Source: an uncultured bacterium (GTDB lineage Bacteria; Verrucomicrobiota; Lentisphaeria; Victivallales; Victivallaceae). From it: a DNA stretch of 64,000 nt. A program made the position numbers and the translations under genes. The first letter of the stretch is position 1. The number at the start of each line of letters is the position of its first letter. The stretch covers positions 1 to 64,000 of the forward strand of contig URVC01000001.1 of NCBI GenBank assembly GCA_900551245.1. The letters run 5' to 3'. The notes beneath the pieces are model-generated. The model saw nothing but the letters and a program-made list of their open reading frames with translations, had not been told where the DNA came from and did no database searches. Shown in pieces: positions 16,028 to 24,829 of this stretch.

Positions 16028-17755
16028 ATGATTTCTCTTTTAAATAAAATCCGCCAGCTTCTCTCGCCGCGCGATAAGAAGATCATGGTGCTTCTGGTGC
16101 TGATGATGGCGCTGGGGGCGGTTCTGGAAATGATCGGGGTTTCCATCCTGATGCCGGTCATCGCGGTCGTCACCCGGCCGGAACTGCTCGAACAGAACCG
16201 CTATCTGCGCATCATTCACCAGTTCATTTCTCCGTCGAGCGACCGGGGATTTCTGCTGGCGATGTGCGCATTGGTGGTCGTATTTTTCCTTGCCAAAAAT
16301 CTTTTTGCCGGATTGACCATCTACTGTCAGGCACACTTTATCTACGGAAAATCCGCAGAACTCTCCAGTCGGCTTTACAACAATTACCTCGGAGCCCCCT
16401 ACCTGTACCATCTGAATCACAACTCATCGGAACTTATCAACAATATTAACCAACTTAATGCGATCGTGAGCGGGGTTCTCCTTCCGTTGATGCTGGTTGC
16501 GACGGAATGTTTCGTCATTGCCGGGCTGTGTGCTCTTCTCATGTATTTTTCCCCGATCACCACTCTGGTCGCCGCGGCAACAACCGGAGGGGTTCTGCTG
16601 TTGCTCTACTGCCCCTTCAAAAATTTTCTTCTGCAAATCGGCAAACGACAGATGGCGGTGCTTCAGCAGCTTTTGAAATATCTGATCCAGGGGCTCGGCT
16701 GCATCAAGGAGACCAAGGTCCGCAACGTCGAGTCAAGTTTCGAACAGGGATTTGCACATTGCGCCAGAGTACGGGCTGGACTGGATCAGGCGGGATATAT
16801 CATCGGGCAGCTCCCGAGGCTTGCATTGGAGAGTTTCGTCATTCTGATCGCCATCGGCGGACTGGCCGCATTTGTCTCTGTCGGGATGGCTTCCGGCACG
16901 ATCATTCTTACTGCGGCGCTCTTCGGGGCCGCCCTCTACCGGTTGCTGCCTTCGATTTCGCGGGTTCACTACAATCTGGTGCAGATTCGCCAGAACAGAG
17001 AGATCTTCGACCAGCTCTGGAAAGATCTGGTAAAACTGCCGGTCCCGGTGAGCAAACCGGCGGGAGCACCGCTCGAGTTTGCGCATGAACTCCGGGTGGA
17101 GGAGCTCACGTTCCGCTATCAGGAGGCGCGGCCGCCGGTGCTGGAACACTTTTCCATGACGATTCAGCACCACAGCAGTGTCGCACTGGTCGGGCCGACC
17201 GGCTGCGGAAAAACCACGCTGGTGGATCTGATTCTCGGGCTCTTGAAGCCGCAGTCCGGCAGGATCACCGTGGACGGCCGGGACATTGAGGAGAATCTCC
17301 CCTCCTGGCAGAAAAAAATCGGATATGTTCCCCAGTTCATCTATCTTCTGGATGATTCCATCCGGGCAAACGTCGCCTTCGGCGTGCCGCAGGAGGCGAT
17401 TGACGACGACCGGGTCTGGCAGGTGCTGGAGCAGGCGCAGATCGCGGATTTCGTGCGGAGTCTCCCGGGGAAACTGGAGGAGCCGATGGGCGAACTTGGC
17501 GCCCGTCTCTCCGGCGGTCAGCGGCAGAGGATCGGCATCGCCCGCGCACTCTATCCGGCGCCGGAAATTCTGATTCTCGACGAAGCGACCAGCGCGCTCG
17601 ATCTGGAGACCGAACGGGCCTTTGCCGACGCTCTGGAAAAGCTCAAAGGAGCGCTGACCATTCTGACCATCGCCCACCGCCCCGCCACCGTGCAGATGTG
17701 CGATCGGGTGATCCGCCTTTCAACGGCGCCGGAAGGCGCGTCTGCCGGAAAATAA
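16028..17755 (+). CDS. ABC exporter (transmembrane plus ATPase), flippase-like
   Basis: A 575-residue half-transporter. The N-terminal membrane domain has about six helices (to about 315), then the nucleotide-binding domain with Walker A GPTGCGKTTL (about 391), signature LSGGQRQRIGIARAL (about 494) and Walker B ILILDEATSALD (about 514). The overall layout resembles PglK-type lipid-linked oligosaccharide flippases. The partner glycosyltransferase next door supports glycan export, but drug or lipid export cannot be excluded. The ATG at 16028 with AGGTGA upstream is preferred over an upstream in-frame start that would overlap the glycosyltransferase. Confidence 0.85.
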   Translation: MISLLNKIRQLLSPRDKKIMVLLVLMMALGAVLEMIGVSILMPVIAVVTRPELLEQNRYLRIIHQFISPSSDRGFLLAMCALVVVFFLAKNLFAGLTIYCQAHFIYGKSAELSSRLYNNYLGAPYLYHLNHNSSELINNINQLNAIVSGVLLPLMLVATECFVIAGLCALLMYFSPITTLVAAATTGGVLLLLYCPFKNFLLQIGKRQMAVLQQLLKYLIQGLGCIKETKVRNVESSFEQGFAHCARVRAGLDQAGYIIGQLPRLALESFVILIAIGGLAAFVSVGMASGTIILTAALFGAALYRLLPSISRVHYNLVQIRQNREIFDQLWKDLVKLPVPVSKPAGAPLEFAHELRVEELTFRYQEARPPVLEHFSMTIQHHSSVALVGPTGCGKTTLVDLILGLLKPQSGRITVDGRDIEENLPSWQKKIGYVPQFIYLLDDSIRANVAFGVPQEAIDDDRVWQVLEQAQIADFVRSLPGKLEEPMGELGARLSGGQRQRIGIARALYPAPEILILDEATSALDLETERAFADALEKLKGALTILTIAHRPATVQMCDRVIRLSTAPEGASAGK

Positions 17756-17766
17756 ACGGTCGAAGT

Positions 17767-18780
17767 TCAGCGGAAAACAGCCGGAATGCTCATGGAAACC
17801 GGCTCACGCCTTTCTCGAATGGCGGCGACGAGCAGTTCCGCCACGCGTTTGCCGCACTCCAGACGGGGAGCGGCCACCACATGACGCGCGTCCGGCAATC
17901 CGGGCAGATGGAGGCCGTCGCAGCCGATCACCGGGAGATCCAGCTTGCGCTCTGCAAGCAATGCGGCAAGTTCCGGGAGCTGGTGGTCGTAGGCCGCGAG
18001 CAGAGCGTCGGGCCGTGTCCGGTCGAGAACGGCGGCCAGCGCCGGGGCGCCCTGCCCGGTCAGCGGACGGGCATTTTCCACCAGAAGCGGATCGAATGCT
18101 CCGCAGTACGTCTGAACCGCCTGCTGATAAGCGAGAAATTTTCGTGGAGACTGCAGCGGCTGAAGAGTCCGGGTCTGGCCGATGAAAGCGATTCTTCTGC
18201 ATCCATTGCGGAAAAAGAGTTCGACCGCCTGCCGGATGCCCTCGTCGAAATCGAACGTCACCTGCGGAATCGACGGCTCTTCCAGAGGATCGCAGGCGGT
18301 GATGAAGGGAATGCCGGAGGAACGCACCTGGCGCAACAGCTCCGGATCGGCGATTCCCAGCACAATTCTCCCGGCCGCGGGAGACATGGAAAAATGGGCC
18401 AGATCGAGCACGCCGGAACCGGGATCCGCCTCCAGCATATTCAACACCGGCCGGAAGCCGTCAGCGGCAAGCTGCTCGACCATGCCGGACCAGATATCGC
18501 CCCAGAATGGGTGGGTGAAAATCGTTGTAAATCCTTCAAAAATCACCTCGATCAGTCTTCCATCCCCGGGCAGCGGCGAGCAGACGCGGGTGCCGCTGCG
18601 GCGGCGACGTTCCAGCAGTCCGTCGGCCACCAGTCGAGCGATGGCCTTATTCATCGTCTTGGGATTGACGCCGAATTCCGCCGCCAGCTCCAGTGTGGTG
18701 GGCAGAGTGCCGGAATAGACTCCTTCGGCAATTCTCCGTCGAAGTTCGCCGACGAGGGCTGGCTGTTTGAATTCGATCAT
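17767..18780 (-). CDS. GntR-headed, LacI-type sugar-sensing transcriptional regulator
   Basis: A 337-residue regulator. Residues about 8-70 form a GntR winged helix (LRRRIAEGVYSGTLPTTLEL, then VNPKTMNKAIARLVADGLLE). The rest is a periplasmic-binding-protein-like sensor of the LacI/AraJ type (GCRRIAFIGQ, PDALLAAYDHQLPELAALL, VIGCDG). Such hybrids usually repress sugar-use genes until a sugar binds. No Shine-Dalgarno is obvious before the ATG. Instead ATGAAACGAT at 18779-18788 overlaps the start and is shared with the GH130 operator. The gene converges on the ABC exporter. Confidence 0.85.
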   Translation of the reverse strand: MIEFKQPALVGELRRRIAEGVYSGTLPTTLELAAEFGVNPKTMNKAIARLVADGLLERRRRSGTRVCSPLPGDGRLIEVIFEGFTTIFTHPFWGDIWSGMVEQLAADGFRPVLNMLEADPGSGVLDLAHFSMSPAAGRIVLGIADPELLRQVRSSGIPFITACDPLEEPSIPQVTFDFDEGIRQAVELFFRNGCRRIAFIGQTRTLQPLQSPRKFLAYQQAVQTYCGAFDPLLVENARPLTGQGAPALAAVLDRTRPDALLAAYDHQLPELAALLAERKLDLPVIGCDGLHLPGLPDARHVVAAPRLECGKRVAELLVAAIRERREPVSMSIPAVFR

Positions 18781-18896
18781 GAAACGATACTTGTTTTTTC
18801 GTTTGGGTTAAATATAACCATACTTGCAGTTCGGAAAAAATGCAAATAAAACGGCGCAGGAAAGCTGAGATTCTGTAATTTTTTCGCCGGGCGAGG

Positions 18897-19772
18897 TCAA
18901 TTTTCCGACCTTTTTGACATCGCGGAGAATTTTTCTCTCCGCATCGCGGCCGGAGTGGTCCCGGTATGTTTTTTGAAAAAACGGATAAAATAGTTCACAC
19001 TGGAGAATCCCAGTTCTCTGGCGATCTCCTCCGAATCAGGGCGCTGACTTTCGAGCATCCGGATGGCGAGACGGATCTTCTGCCGGGCGATGTATTGCAC
19101 GGGGGATGTGCCGAGATGTTCCTGAAACTGCAGGAAGAGTTTCCGACGGCTGACATTGCCGATCCTGCGCAGATCCTCCACGCTGATATCGGTGTGCAGA
19201 TGGCTTTCGATGTAATGCAAATAGCGTTGGATTTCAGCATGTTCCGAGCAGTGATCCTCCCACCGGCCGCTGCGGAAGGCTTCTCCCAGCAGCCGGAAGA
19301 GCGCGAGCGAACCGTAAAAGGCGGGGAATTCCGATTGCTCCGCCGCGTCAAGTTCATTTTCGAGCGCCTGCAACAGCTTGTCCTCCAAAGGAACTTTCCG
19401 GATTTTCCCATCGTTGAAACAAAGGAACGGTGAAAGGTTGCTGAAGTTGTATCCATCTGCCGGCAGATAGCCGCCCTGAAACGTTCTCGCCGGTTGCGCG
19501 CCCGTGCGCCAGAGGTAGGGGTGTTCCCCCGGCAGAAGAATCATGTCGCCACGCACTCCGGAAATCTCCTCGTCTTCCGGAGTGCGAAAGAAGATCTCCC
19601 CGACGAGCATCACAACGACCGTGCTGTGGACAACACAGTGGAAATCACATTCCATTCTGGCGGGGAGATCGCAGAAATGCAGTAGATAAAACGGCGGCAA
19701 AGCGTTGTAAAACTCCTTCGTTTTGACATACCGGGAAACATTCCGGAACGCGATCCTCTGCAGTTTTTCCAT
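18897..19772 (-). CDS. AraC family transcriptional regulator
   Basis: A 291-residue protein: an N-terminal cupin-like sensor region and a C-terminal AraC double helix-turn-helix (about 190-285), with ISVEDLRRIGNVSRRKLFLQ, QYIARQKIRLAIRMLE and ELGFSSVNYFIRFFKKHTGTTP. This is the usual architecture of sugar-responsive activators. The ATG at 19772 is chosen because GGGGGGAGGA lies upstream at good spacing and because a TATAAT promoter at 19804-19809 lies between it and a longer possible start at 19850. It is divergent from the large secreted protein at 19989 and may regulate it. Confidence 0.88.
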   Translation of the reverse strand: MEKLQRIAFRNVSRYVKTKEFYNALPPFYLLHFCDLPARMECDFHCVVHSTVVVMLVGEIFFRTPEDEEISGVRGDMILLPGEHPYLWRTGAQPARTFQGGYLPADGYNFSNLSPFLCFNDGKIRKVPLEDKLLQALENELDAAEQSEFPAFYGSLALFRLLGEAFRSGRWEDHCSEHAEIQRYLHYIESHLHTDISVEDLRRIGNVSRRKLFLQFQEHLGTSPVQYIARQKIRLAIRMLESQRPDSEEIARELGFSSVNYFIRFFKKHTGTTPAAMRREKFSAMSKRSEN

Positions 19773-19803
19773 GAAGGATTCCTCCCCCCGTTGAATATGC
19801 ACA

Positions 19804-19833
19804 ATTATATCTTTTTTTATTGGAATATATTCC
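19804..19833 (-). promoter_or_regulatory. araC-type gene promoter with operator-like palindrome
   Basis: On the minus strand a perfect TATAAT (19804-19809) has no good -35. The place of the -35 is instead overlapped by the perfect palindrome GGAATATATTCC (19822-19833), suggesting activator-dependent or autoregulated transcription. Confidence 0.5.
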
Positions 19834-19923
19834 GATAAGCAATATACCACAAGAAATATGCAGGATCAAATTTTAATGCACTATTGTACTATTATTTCTG
19901 CATCTATTTCTCCTCGATTTCTC

Positions 19924-19952
19924 TTGCAAAAAGAGGACTTTTCCGGTATACT
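19924..19952 (+). promoter_or_regulatory. Sigma70-type promoter of the large secreted protein operon
   Basis: TTGCAA (19924-19929), 17-base spacer, TATACT (19947-19952) lie 37 bases before the ATG at 19989. This rules out the upstream in-frame ATG at 19884. Confidence 0.7.
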
Positions 19953-19988
19953 TTTTCTGTTGCAACCATCAAGGAAAGGAACAATGGC

Positions 19989-22922
19989 ATGGATCGCTTG
20001 AAGAATGCGCGGCTGGGTTGCCGTACTGTCACGGCGGCCCGTTTGCGGCTGCTCACATTGCTGTTCGCCCTCGCCGCCGGGACGGTATCCGGCGCGGAAA
20101 CGGCGGATACGCTGAAACTCCGGACATGGCGTCTCGCCGCGCAGGGGGCTGACGCGGTGATGGTGACGGAATTTGCCGGCCGTTCTCCCGCGGTCCGGGT
20201 TGAATTTCCCGGAATTCCCTCCGGACAAACCGATCTCAATGACAACTCCGCCACCGCTCTGAAAGTCAAAGTGGATCCGGTTTATTCGAAACCGAAGCCC
20301 GCCGCCTCCGGCCGGACCGGTGCTGCGATTATGATGGCGAAGCATGAACTGGCCAATCCGCTGCAGGCGTGGATCCCTCCCTACATCGGCATTACTGCGG
20401 CCAAAGTGGCGCTCGCCGTCTTCCCGCAGGAGTGCAAAGGCGATGTGCGGCTGTTTCTGGAAACGGTCCGGCGCGGCGCCGCGCCGAATCCCCGCCGCAC
20501 GGCCCGCAGGGAGATACGGTTGCGCGAACTTCCGGCCGGGAGATGGTCTGAAGTGGAGTTTGCAGTCGACACCGACGCAGCCCGGCGACTGGCGGAGGTC
20601 CGGCTGGTGCTCTCCGGTTCCGCTGAGGCTGAGTGCCGCTTCCATTTTGCCGATGCCCGGATCAAACGGCAGGACGGCTCGGAATATGCGCTGCTGAATC
20701 GCGACTTTCCCGACTATCTCGCCGGCATGAAAAAACCGCTCGCCGCGGCTCCCGCGAAAAATCTCCCGAAACGGACTCAGCTGCAGATCGGCTACGGCAA
20801 CAACTGGCATATTCTCTATGACGCGAAACACCTGCCGGAAATCGGCCGCCTGATGAAGCAATATCTGCCGGAGTACAGCATCGTCCTCTCCTGTGCGCAG
20901 ACTCCGGAGCCGGAACTTGCCGCAGTCCTGCCGCAACTCCCGGAGAACCTTTTCTACCAGTTCCAGAAGGCTCAGCACGGCATCCAGTATCCGATGCTGT
21001 ACGACGCCCTTCCCCGCGACTGGCGCGGCAATCAGCAGAATAAACGGTTCAACTCGATCGTAGCGACCCATCCGCTCATGCAGAGAGCGCTGAAGAATCA
21101 GATGGACTACGCCGCGACTCTCGGCGTCAACAATTTTTTGAGCTACGACTACGTCTGGCCCTACCTCGGCGGCCGCTGGGGATACGACAAGGCCACCGTC
21201 GCCGCTTTCCGGGAAGATCTCAAGGGGAAAGACGAAGGGCTGGAGATGGATTTCGAAACCGGCGGTCCCCGGCGTACCATCCACTTCCACGACTATTTCG
21301 AGGAGCTGTACGGAAGACGTTTTCACCCCCGCGATCTCGGGCTGAACAGCTGGGAGGAGTTCTTCCCCGTCACGGAACGGGCGGCCGCAGCACCGGCTGC
21401 GACGCTGGAGACACAGCGCAATTTCACGCTCTTTCTCGTGCTCTGCCACTACGAATGGCTCCGGCAGGCACAGCGGTTCAATCAATGGGCGCAGTCTCAT
21501 GGCGGAACATATGACTATGTCCTCAACGGCGAAGGCTGGGTGAACGGCAACGACCATATCGGCCTGCTCCGGCTCGCCGGGACCGGAATCGTCGCCCCGG
21601 AGTTCTTCATGCACACGCCGGAGAAGCTCGAGACCATCTATCGGGGGCTGGGACGCTACGTCCGGGCGGGAAAACGGCTGAACAAATCCCTCGGCGCCTG
21701 TTTTGAAGTCTCGCTCGGCGGCAGCGGCCACCCCTACTGGGACCTGCGTATCGGCTATCTTGTCGCCTATTCGATCGCCGCGCTGGGTGCCGCCCCGCTG
21801 CATCATGATTTTCAAAGAGCGTGGGAACGGAACAATCCGCTGGACAAGACCGCGTTCCACCTCATGATGGCGCAGGCGCGGGCGTTCCGGCAGGCAAATC
21901 TGGACCGGACGGAAAAGGAGCCGGGTAACGAGGTGCTTCACGTCACGCTTCGCTCCGTCGGCAGACGGATTGACGGCCTGCTCAGCAATTCGCGCATCCT
22001 CCGGATCACCAGCCAGCAGGACTCCTGGGTTCCGGCGCTGATCGACCATGAAATCCGGTACGAGCAGACCGATCCCTCGGAGCTGCCGCTGCTGCTCGAT
22101 TCCGCACGGATCGTCTTTCTCTCCTCACCGGTGACGACACCCCGCTGCGCCGCACAGCTCGAACAGTGGCTGGAGAGAGGTGGAAAAAGTCTGCTGCTCC
22201 ACACCACATTGCCCTTCCGGCAAGACGAGGGAATCTACAACTCCGGGACGAAGCCGGGGAAAGCGCTGTTCCGGGGGTTCCGGAACGGGAAACCAGCGGG
22301 ACACACCCTGTTGACCGATGCGTCGGGAGCTCCGCTGCTCACCCGGATCGACCGCGGCCGCGGCAGTGCCGTCTACTATCTGCACGCAAGTCCGGTGCGG
22401 AGTTCCTCCGCGACGATGAAGCAGGTTATGACTTCGCTGAAAAAAGAGCTGCGCCTTCCTGTCGTGCAGCTCGCGGAACACGGAGAGAATGCGGTCGTAC
22501 TCCCCTATCAATCTCCTGACTGCCGGGTCGTCGCCGTCTGGAACCGCAAACTGCGCGATGAGGCGGCCGCAGGGCTCACGAACTGGATCAAGACCCGCTG
22601 GCGGCTGAGACATCGCTTCTTCGATCCTGCTGCCTATGCGTTCCGGTATGAACAGCCCGGCGCCGCCTGTTCAGCCGCCGTCAGAGTGGAAAAGCCGGGC
22701 TCCTACCGGGTTTACCGCTTCCTGGCTGACCGGGAGGAGTTGATTCCGGCCGGCACGGACTGCGTTCTCAAGCTGGAATTGCACGATGCGCTGGGAGAGC
22801 TGTTCTACGTGGCGGAAGACACCCCCGCCTTCCGAAAGCGGTTGCAGAAACTTCGGATGGAACGTGCGGAAAGCACGCCGTTTCTTACGGAACAGAACGA
22901 AAAGTGGGACAGTCGGAAATGA
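19989..22922 (+). CDS. Large secreted protein, putative TIM-barrel glycosidase
   Basis: A 977-residue protein with a signal peptide (residues about 15-36, LRLLTLLFALAAGTVSG). An N-terminal beta-rich carbohydrate-binding-like region (about 60-220) is followed by a region reading like a beta/alpha barrel (about 250-590). Conserved-looking acidic and aromatic motifs there include SYDYVWPYLGGRWGYD, YVLNGEGWVNGNDHI and SLGGSGHPYWDLRIGY. At about 680-800 a segment resembles the class I glutamine-amidotransferase-like (trimerisation) domain of GH42-type enzymes (RIVFLSSPVTTPRCAAQLEQ). I cannot assign it to a known family. It heads an operon with an epimerase (ATGA overlap) and a pseudopilin. Confidence 0.65.
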   Translation: MDRLKNARLGCRTVTAARLRLLTLLFALAAGTVSGAETADTLKLRTWRLAAQGADAVMVTEFAGRSPAVRVEFPGIPSGQTDLNDNSATALKVKVDPVYSKPKPAASGRTGAAIMMAKHELANPLQAWIPPYIGITAAKVALAVFPQECKGDVRLFLETVRRGAAPNPRRTARREIRLRELPAGRWSEVEFAVDTDAARRLAEVRLVLSGSAEAECRFHFADARIKRQDGSEYALLNRDFPDYLAGMKKPLAAAPAKNLPKRTQLQIGYGNNWHILYDAKHLPEIGRLMKQYLPEYSIVLSCAQTPEPELAAVLPQLPENLFYQFQKAQHGIQYPMLYDALPRDWRGNQQNKRFNSIVATHPLMQRALKNQMDYAATLGVNNFLSYDYVWPYLGGRWGYDKATVAAFREDLKGKDEGLEMDFETGGPRRTIHFHDYFEELYGRRFHPRDLGLNSWEEFFPVTERAAAAPAATLETQRNFTLFLVLCHYEWLRQAQRFNQWAQSHGGTYDYVLNGEGWVNGNDHIGLLRLAGTGIVAPEFFMHTPEKLETIYRGLGRYVRAGKRLNKSLGACFEVSLGGSGHPYWDLRIGYLVAYSIAALGAAPLHHDFQRAWERNNPLDKTAFHLMMAQARAFRQANLDRTEKEPGNEVLHVTLRSVGRRIDGLLSNSRILRITSQQDSWVPALIDHEIRYEQTDPSELPLLLDSARIVFLSSPVTTPRCAAQLEQWLERGGKSLLLHTTLPFRQDEGIYNSGTKPGKALFRGFRNGKPAGHTLLTDASGAPLLTRIDRGRGSAVYYLHASPVRSSSATMKQVMTSLKKELRLPVVQLAEHGENAVVLPYQSPDCRVVAVWNRKLRDEAAAGLTNWIKTRWRLRHRFFDPAAYAFRYEQPGAACSAAVRVEKPGSYRVYRFLADREELIPAGTDCVLKLELHDALGELFYVAEDTPAFRKRLQKLRMERAESTPFLTEQNEKWDSRK

Positions 22923-23925
22923 AACAGAAGAAAGTACTGGTCCTCGGCGCCACCGGGGCAATGGGACAATACCTGGTTCCGCTGCTGGCGGAACAGGGAT
23001 GTCAGGTCGATGCCTGTGCGCTCGACGCGTTGGAATTCCATCATCCGAACGTGCACATGGTCGTCGGGAATGCCATGGAGTGGGAGGTTCTCGCGGAACT
23101 GCTGAAAAACCGCTATGACGGCATCGTCGATTTCCTGATCTATTCGACGAAGGAGAATGCGCTCCGTCTGCCGCTGCTCGCCTCGCAGACCGGCCACTAC
23201 CTCTATCTTTCGACCTACCGGGTGTACGACAACAAGGAGGTTCCGATCCGGGAGAGTTCCCCGCTGCTGATCGACACCGCCGACGACCGGCTGCTGCGGC
23301 TCTCCGATGACTACAGCATCTACAAGGCGCGCGGTGAAGCGATTCTAAAACTTCAGAAAACCGGAACTGGACGATCGTCCGCCCCGCCATCACCTATTCG
23401 CGGATGCGTTACCAGCTGGTGACGCTGGAGGCGCCGGATACCGTCGGCCGCGCCTTCGCGGGGAAAACCGCCGTCCTGCCGGAACAGGCGCGCAACAAGC
23501 AGGCGACGATGAGCTGGGCCGGCGATGTGGCGCAAATGATCGCCCGGCTGCTTTTCAACGAAAAGGCGCCGGGGGAAACCTACACCGTCGCCACCGCTGA
23601 ACACCACACCTGGAGTGAAATCGCCGATTACTATCGGGATATCTGCAACTTGAAGACGATCTGGGTGGACAAGGCGGTCTTTTCCGACCTGATCTGCCAC
23701 AAGCTGTTCCCGGATGTTCCGCCTTACTGGCAGCTCGAATGCGACCGTTTGTTCGACCGGGTGATCGACAACTCCAAAGTTCTGGAAGCTGCCGGCCTGA
23801 AGCAGCAGGAACTGAAACCGCTCTACGACGGCCTCGCCATGGAGATCGCCCGCTGCCCGAAAGATTATCCGTTCCGGGTCAACCATCGGATGGACCGCTA
23901 TCTCGCCGCCCACGGCCTCGTCTGA
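22919..23925 (+). pseudogene. NAD-dependent epimerase/dehydratase split by a frameshift
   Basis: Two reading frames together encode one extended short-chain dehydrogenase. The first (from ATG 22919, overlapping the previous stop) holds the Rossmann motif VLVLGATGAMGQYLVPLL and YLSTYRVYD. It goes out of frame after residue 144 near 23347-23350, an AAAA run. The second frame resumes with NWTIVRPAITYSRMRYQ, the normal continuation of the family, and runs to 23925. One extra A in that run would restore a 335-residue protein. This may be a real mutation or a sequencing error. The product would probably be an NAD(P)-dependent sugar or oxidoreductase enzyme. Confidence 0.8.
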
Positions 23926-23973
23926 TGCAACAGAGCTTCATAAAAATCAATCACACACAAGGAGAACCATTTG

Positions 23974-24816
23974 ATGAAAAAGAACCGTGATTCCCGCTCC
24001 AGCGGCGAAATGGAACGAAACCGGGACGATTTTACCCTTATCGAACTCCTCATCGTGATCGCGATCATCGCCATTTTAGCGGCGATGCTGCTGCCGGCAC
24101 TGAACCGCGCCCGGAGCACAGCGCGCGACAGCGCCTGCAAAAACAATCTCAAGCAGATCACGTTGACCGAAATCCAGTACAGCGCCGATTACCAGAATTA
24201 CATGGTGGTGTTGATGGAACAGAGCTTCGCTTCCGGAAGCAGCGCAGTTCTGACGTGGGACAGACTCTTCACCAGTCGAAACCCCACCGCGGGACGCCCC
24301 TTCTTCAGCAGAAAACTCTATGCCACGCTTCCCGTCTCCACCTTCATCTGTCCGGAGGCGGAAGACAGTCAACGACAGCTCAATGAAGGCTCCTTTTCCT
24401 ACGGCATGCTGGTCCCCAACAAATACCGCGGTCTGGTCATCGGCAACAATGCGACCGATTCCGTGGATAAAAAACGGGTGCAGAACGTCGGCTCCTTCGT
24501 GACCGGCATCGATACGGTAAACGGCCCGATCACCTACTTCACTCCGAAGATGAAACGCCCCTCCGGCGTACCGATTATCGCCGACACGATCAACGGATTG
24601 TTCGGGACCTCCTCCTATCGGCAGGGCACATGGCTCTTCGACCCCGCCTCTCTATTCACCAACGCCTACGGCGTCTATCTGCGCCACGGGGAACGGGCGA
24701 ACTGCGGCTTTGCCGACGGTCATGTGGAGAGCGGCTCGCGGAATGAACTCTATGAACTGCCCTGCCCGATTCAAGGCATGTTCAGCGCCAATCTCACCCC
24801 GCTGACCATGCCCTGA
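23974..24816 (+). CDS. Pseudopilin-like protein with H-X9-DG C-terminal motif
   Basis: A 280-residue protein of the prepilin-type family hugely expanded in Lentisphaerota and Planctomycetes. Residues about 25-47 read FTLIELLIVIAIIAILAAML, the hydrophobic type IV pilin helix cleaved and methylated by prepilin peptidase. The glycine usual at the -1 position is replaced by Asp. Near the C-terminus is RHGERANCGFADGHVES, an exact His-X9-Asp-Gly pattern. AAGGAG precedes the ATG at 23974, preferred over TTG at 23971. The protein is probably exported by a type II secretion-like or pilus-like machine. A matching peptidase is encoded at 38859. It shares an operon with a secreted glycosidase-like protein. 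Confidence 0.88.
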   Translation: MKKNRDSRSSGEMERNRDDFTLIELLIVIAIIAILAAMLLPALNRARSTARDSACKNNLKQITLTEIQYSADYQNYMVVLMEQSFASGSSAVLTWDRLFTSRNPTAGRPFFSRKLYATLPVSTFICPEAEDSQRQLNEGSFSYGMLVPNKYRGLVIGNNATDSVDKKRVQNVGSFVTGIDTVNGPITYFTPKMKRPSGVPIIADTINGLFGTSSYRQGTWLFDPASLFTNAYGVYLRHGERANCGFADGHVESGSRNELYELPCPIQGMFSANLTPLTMP

Positions 24817-24829
24817 ATCTGCGGCCGGT

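Noticed and set aside
23340..23356. Programmed -1 ribosomal frameshift in the epimerase gene.
   Set aside because: The site is only CTAAAAC without a slippery heptamer, and no downstream stem or pseudoknot is visible. A single-base loss is simpler.
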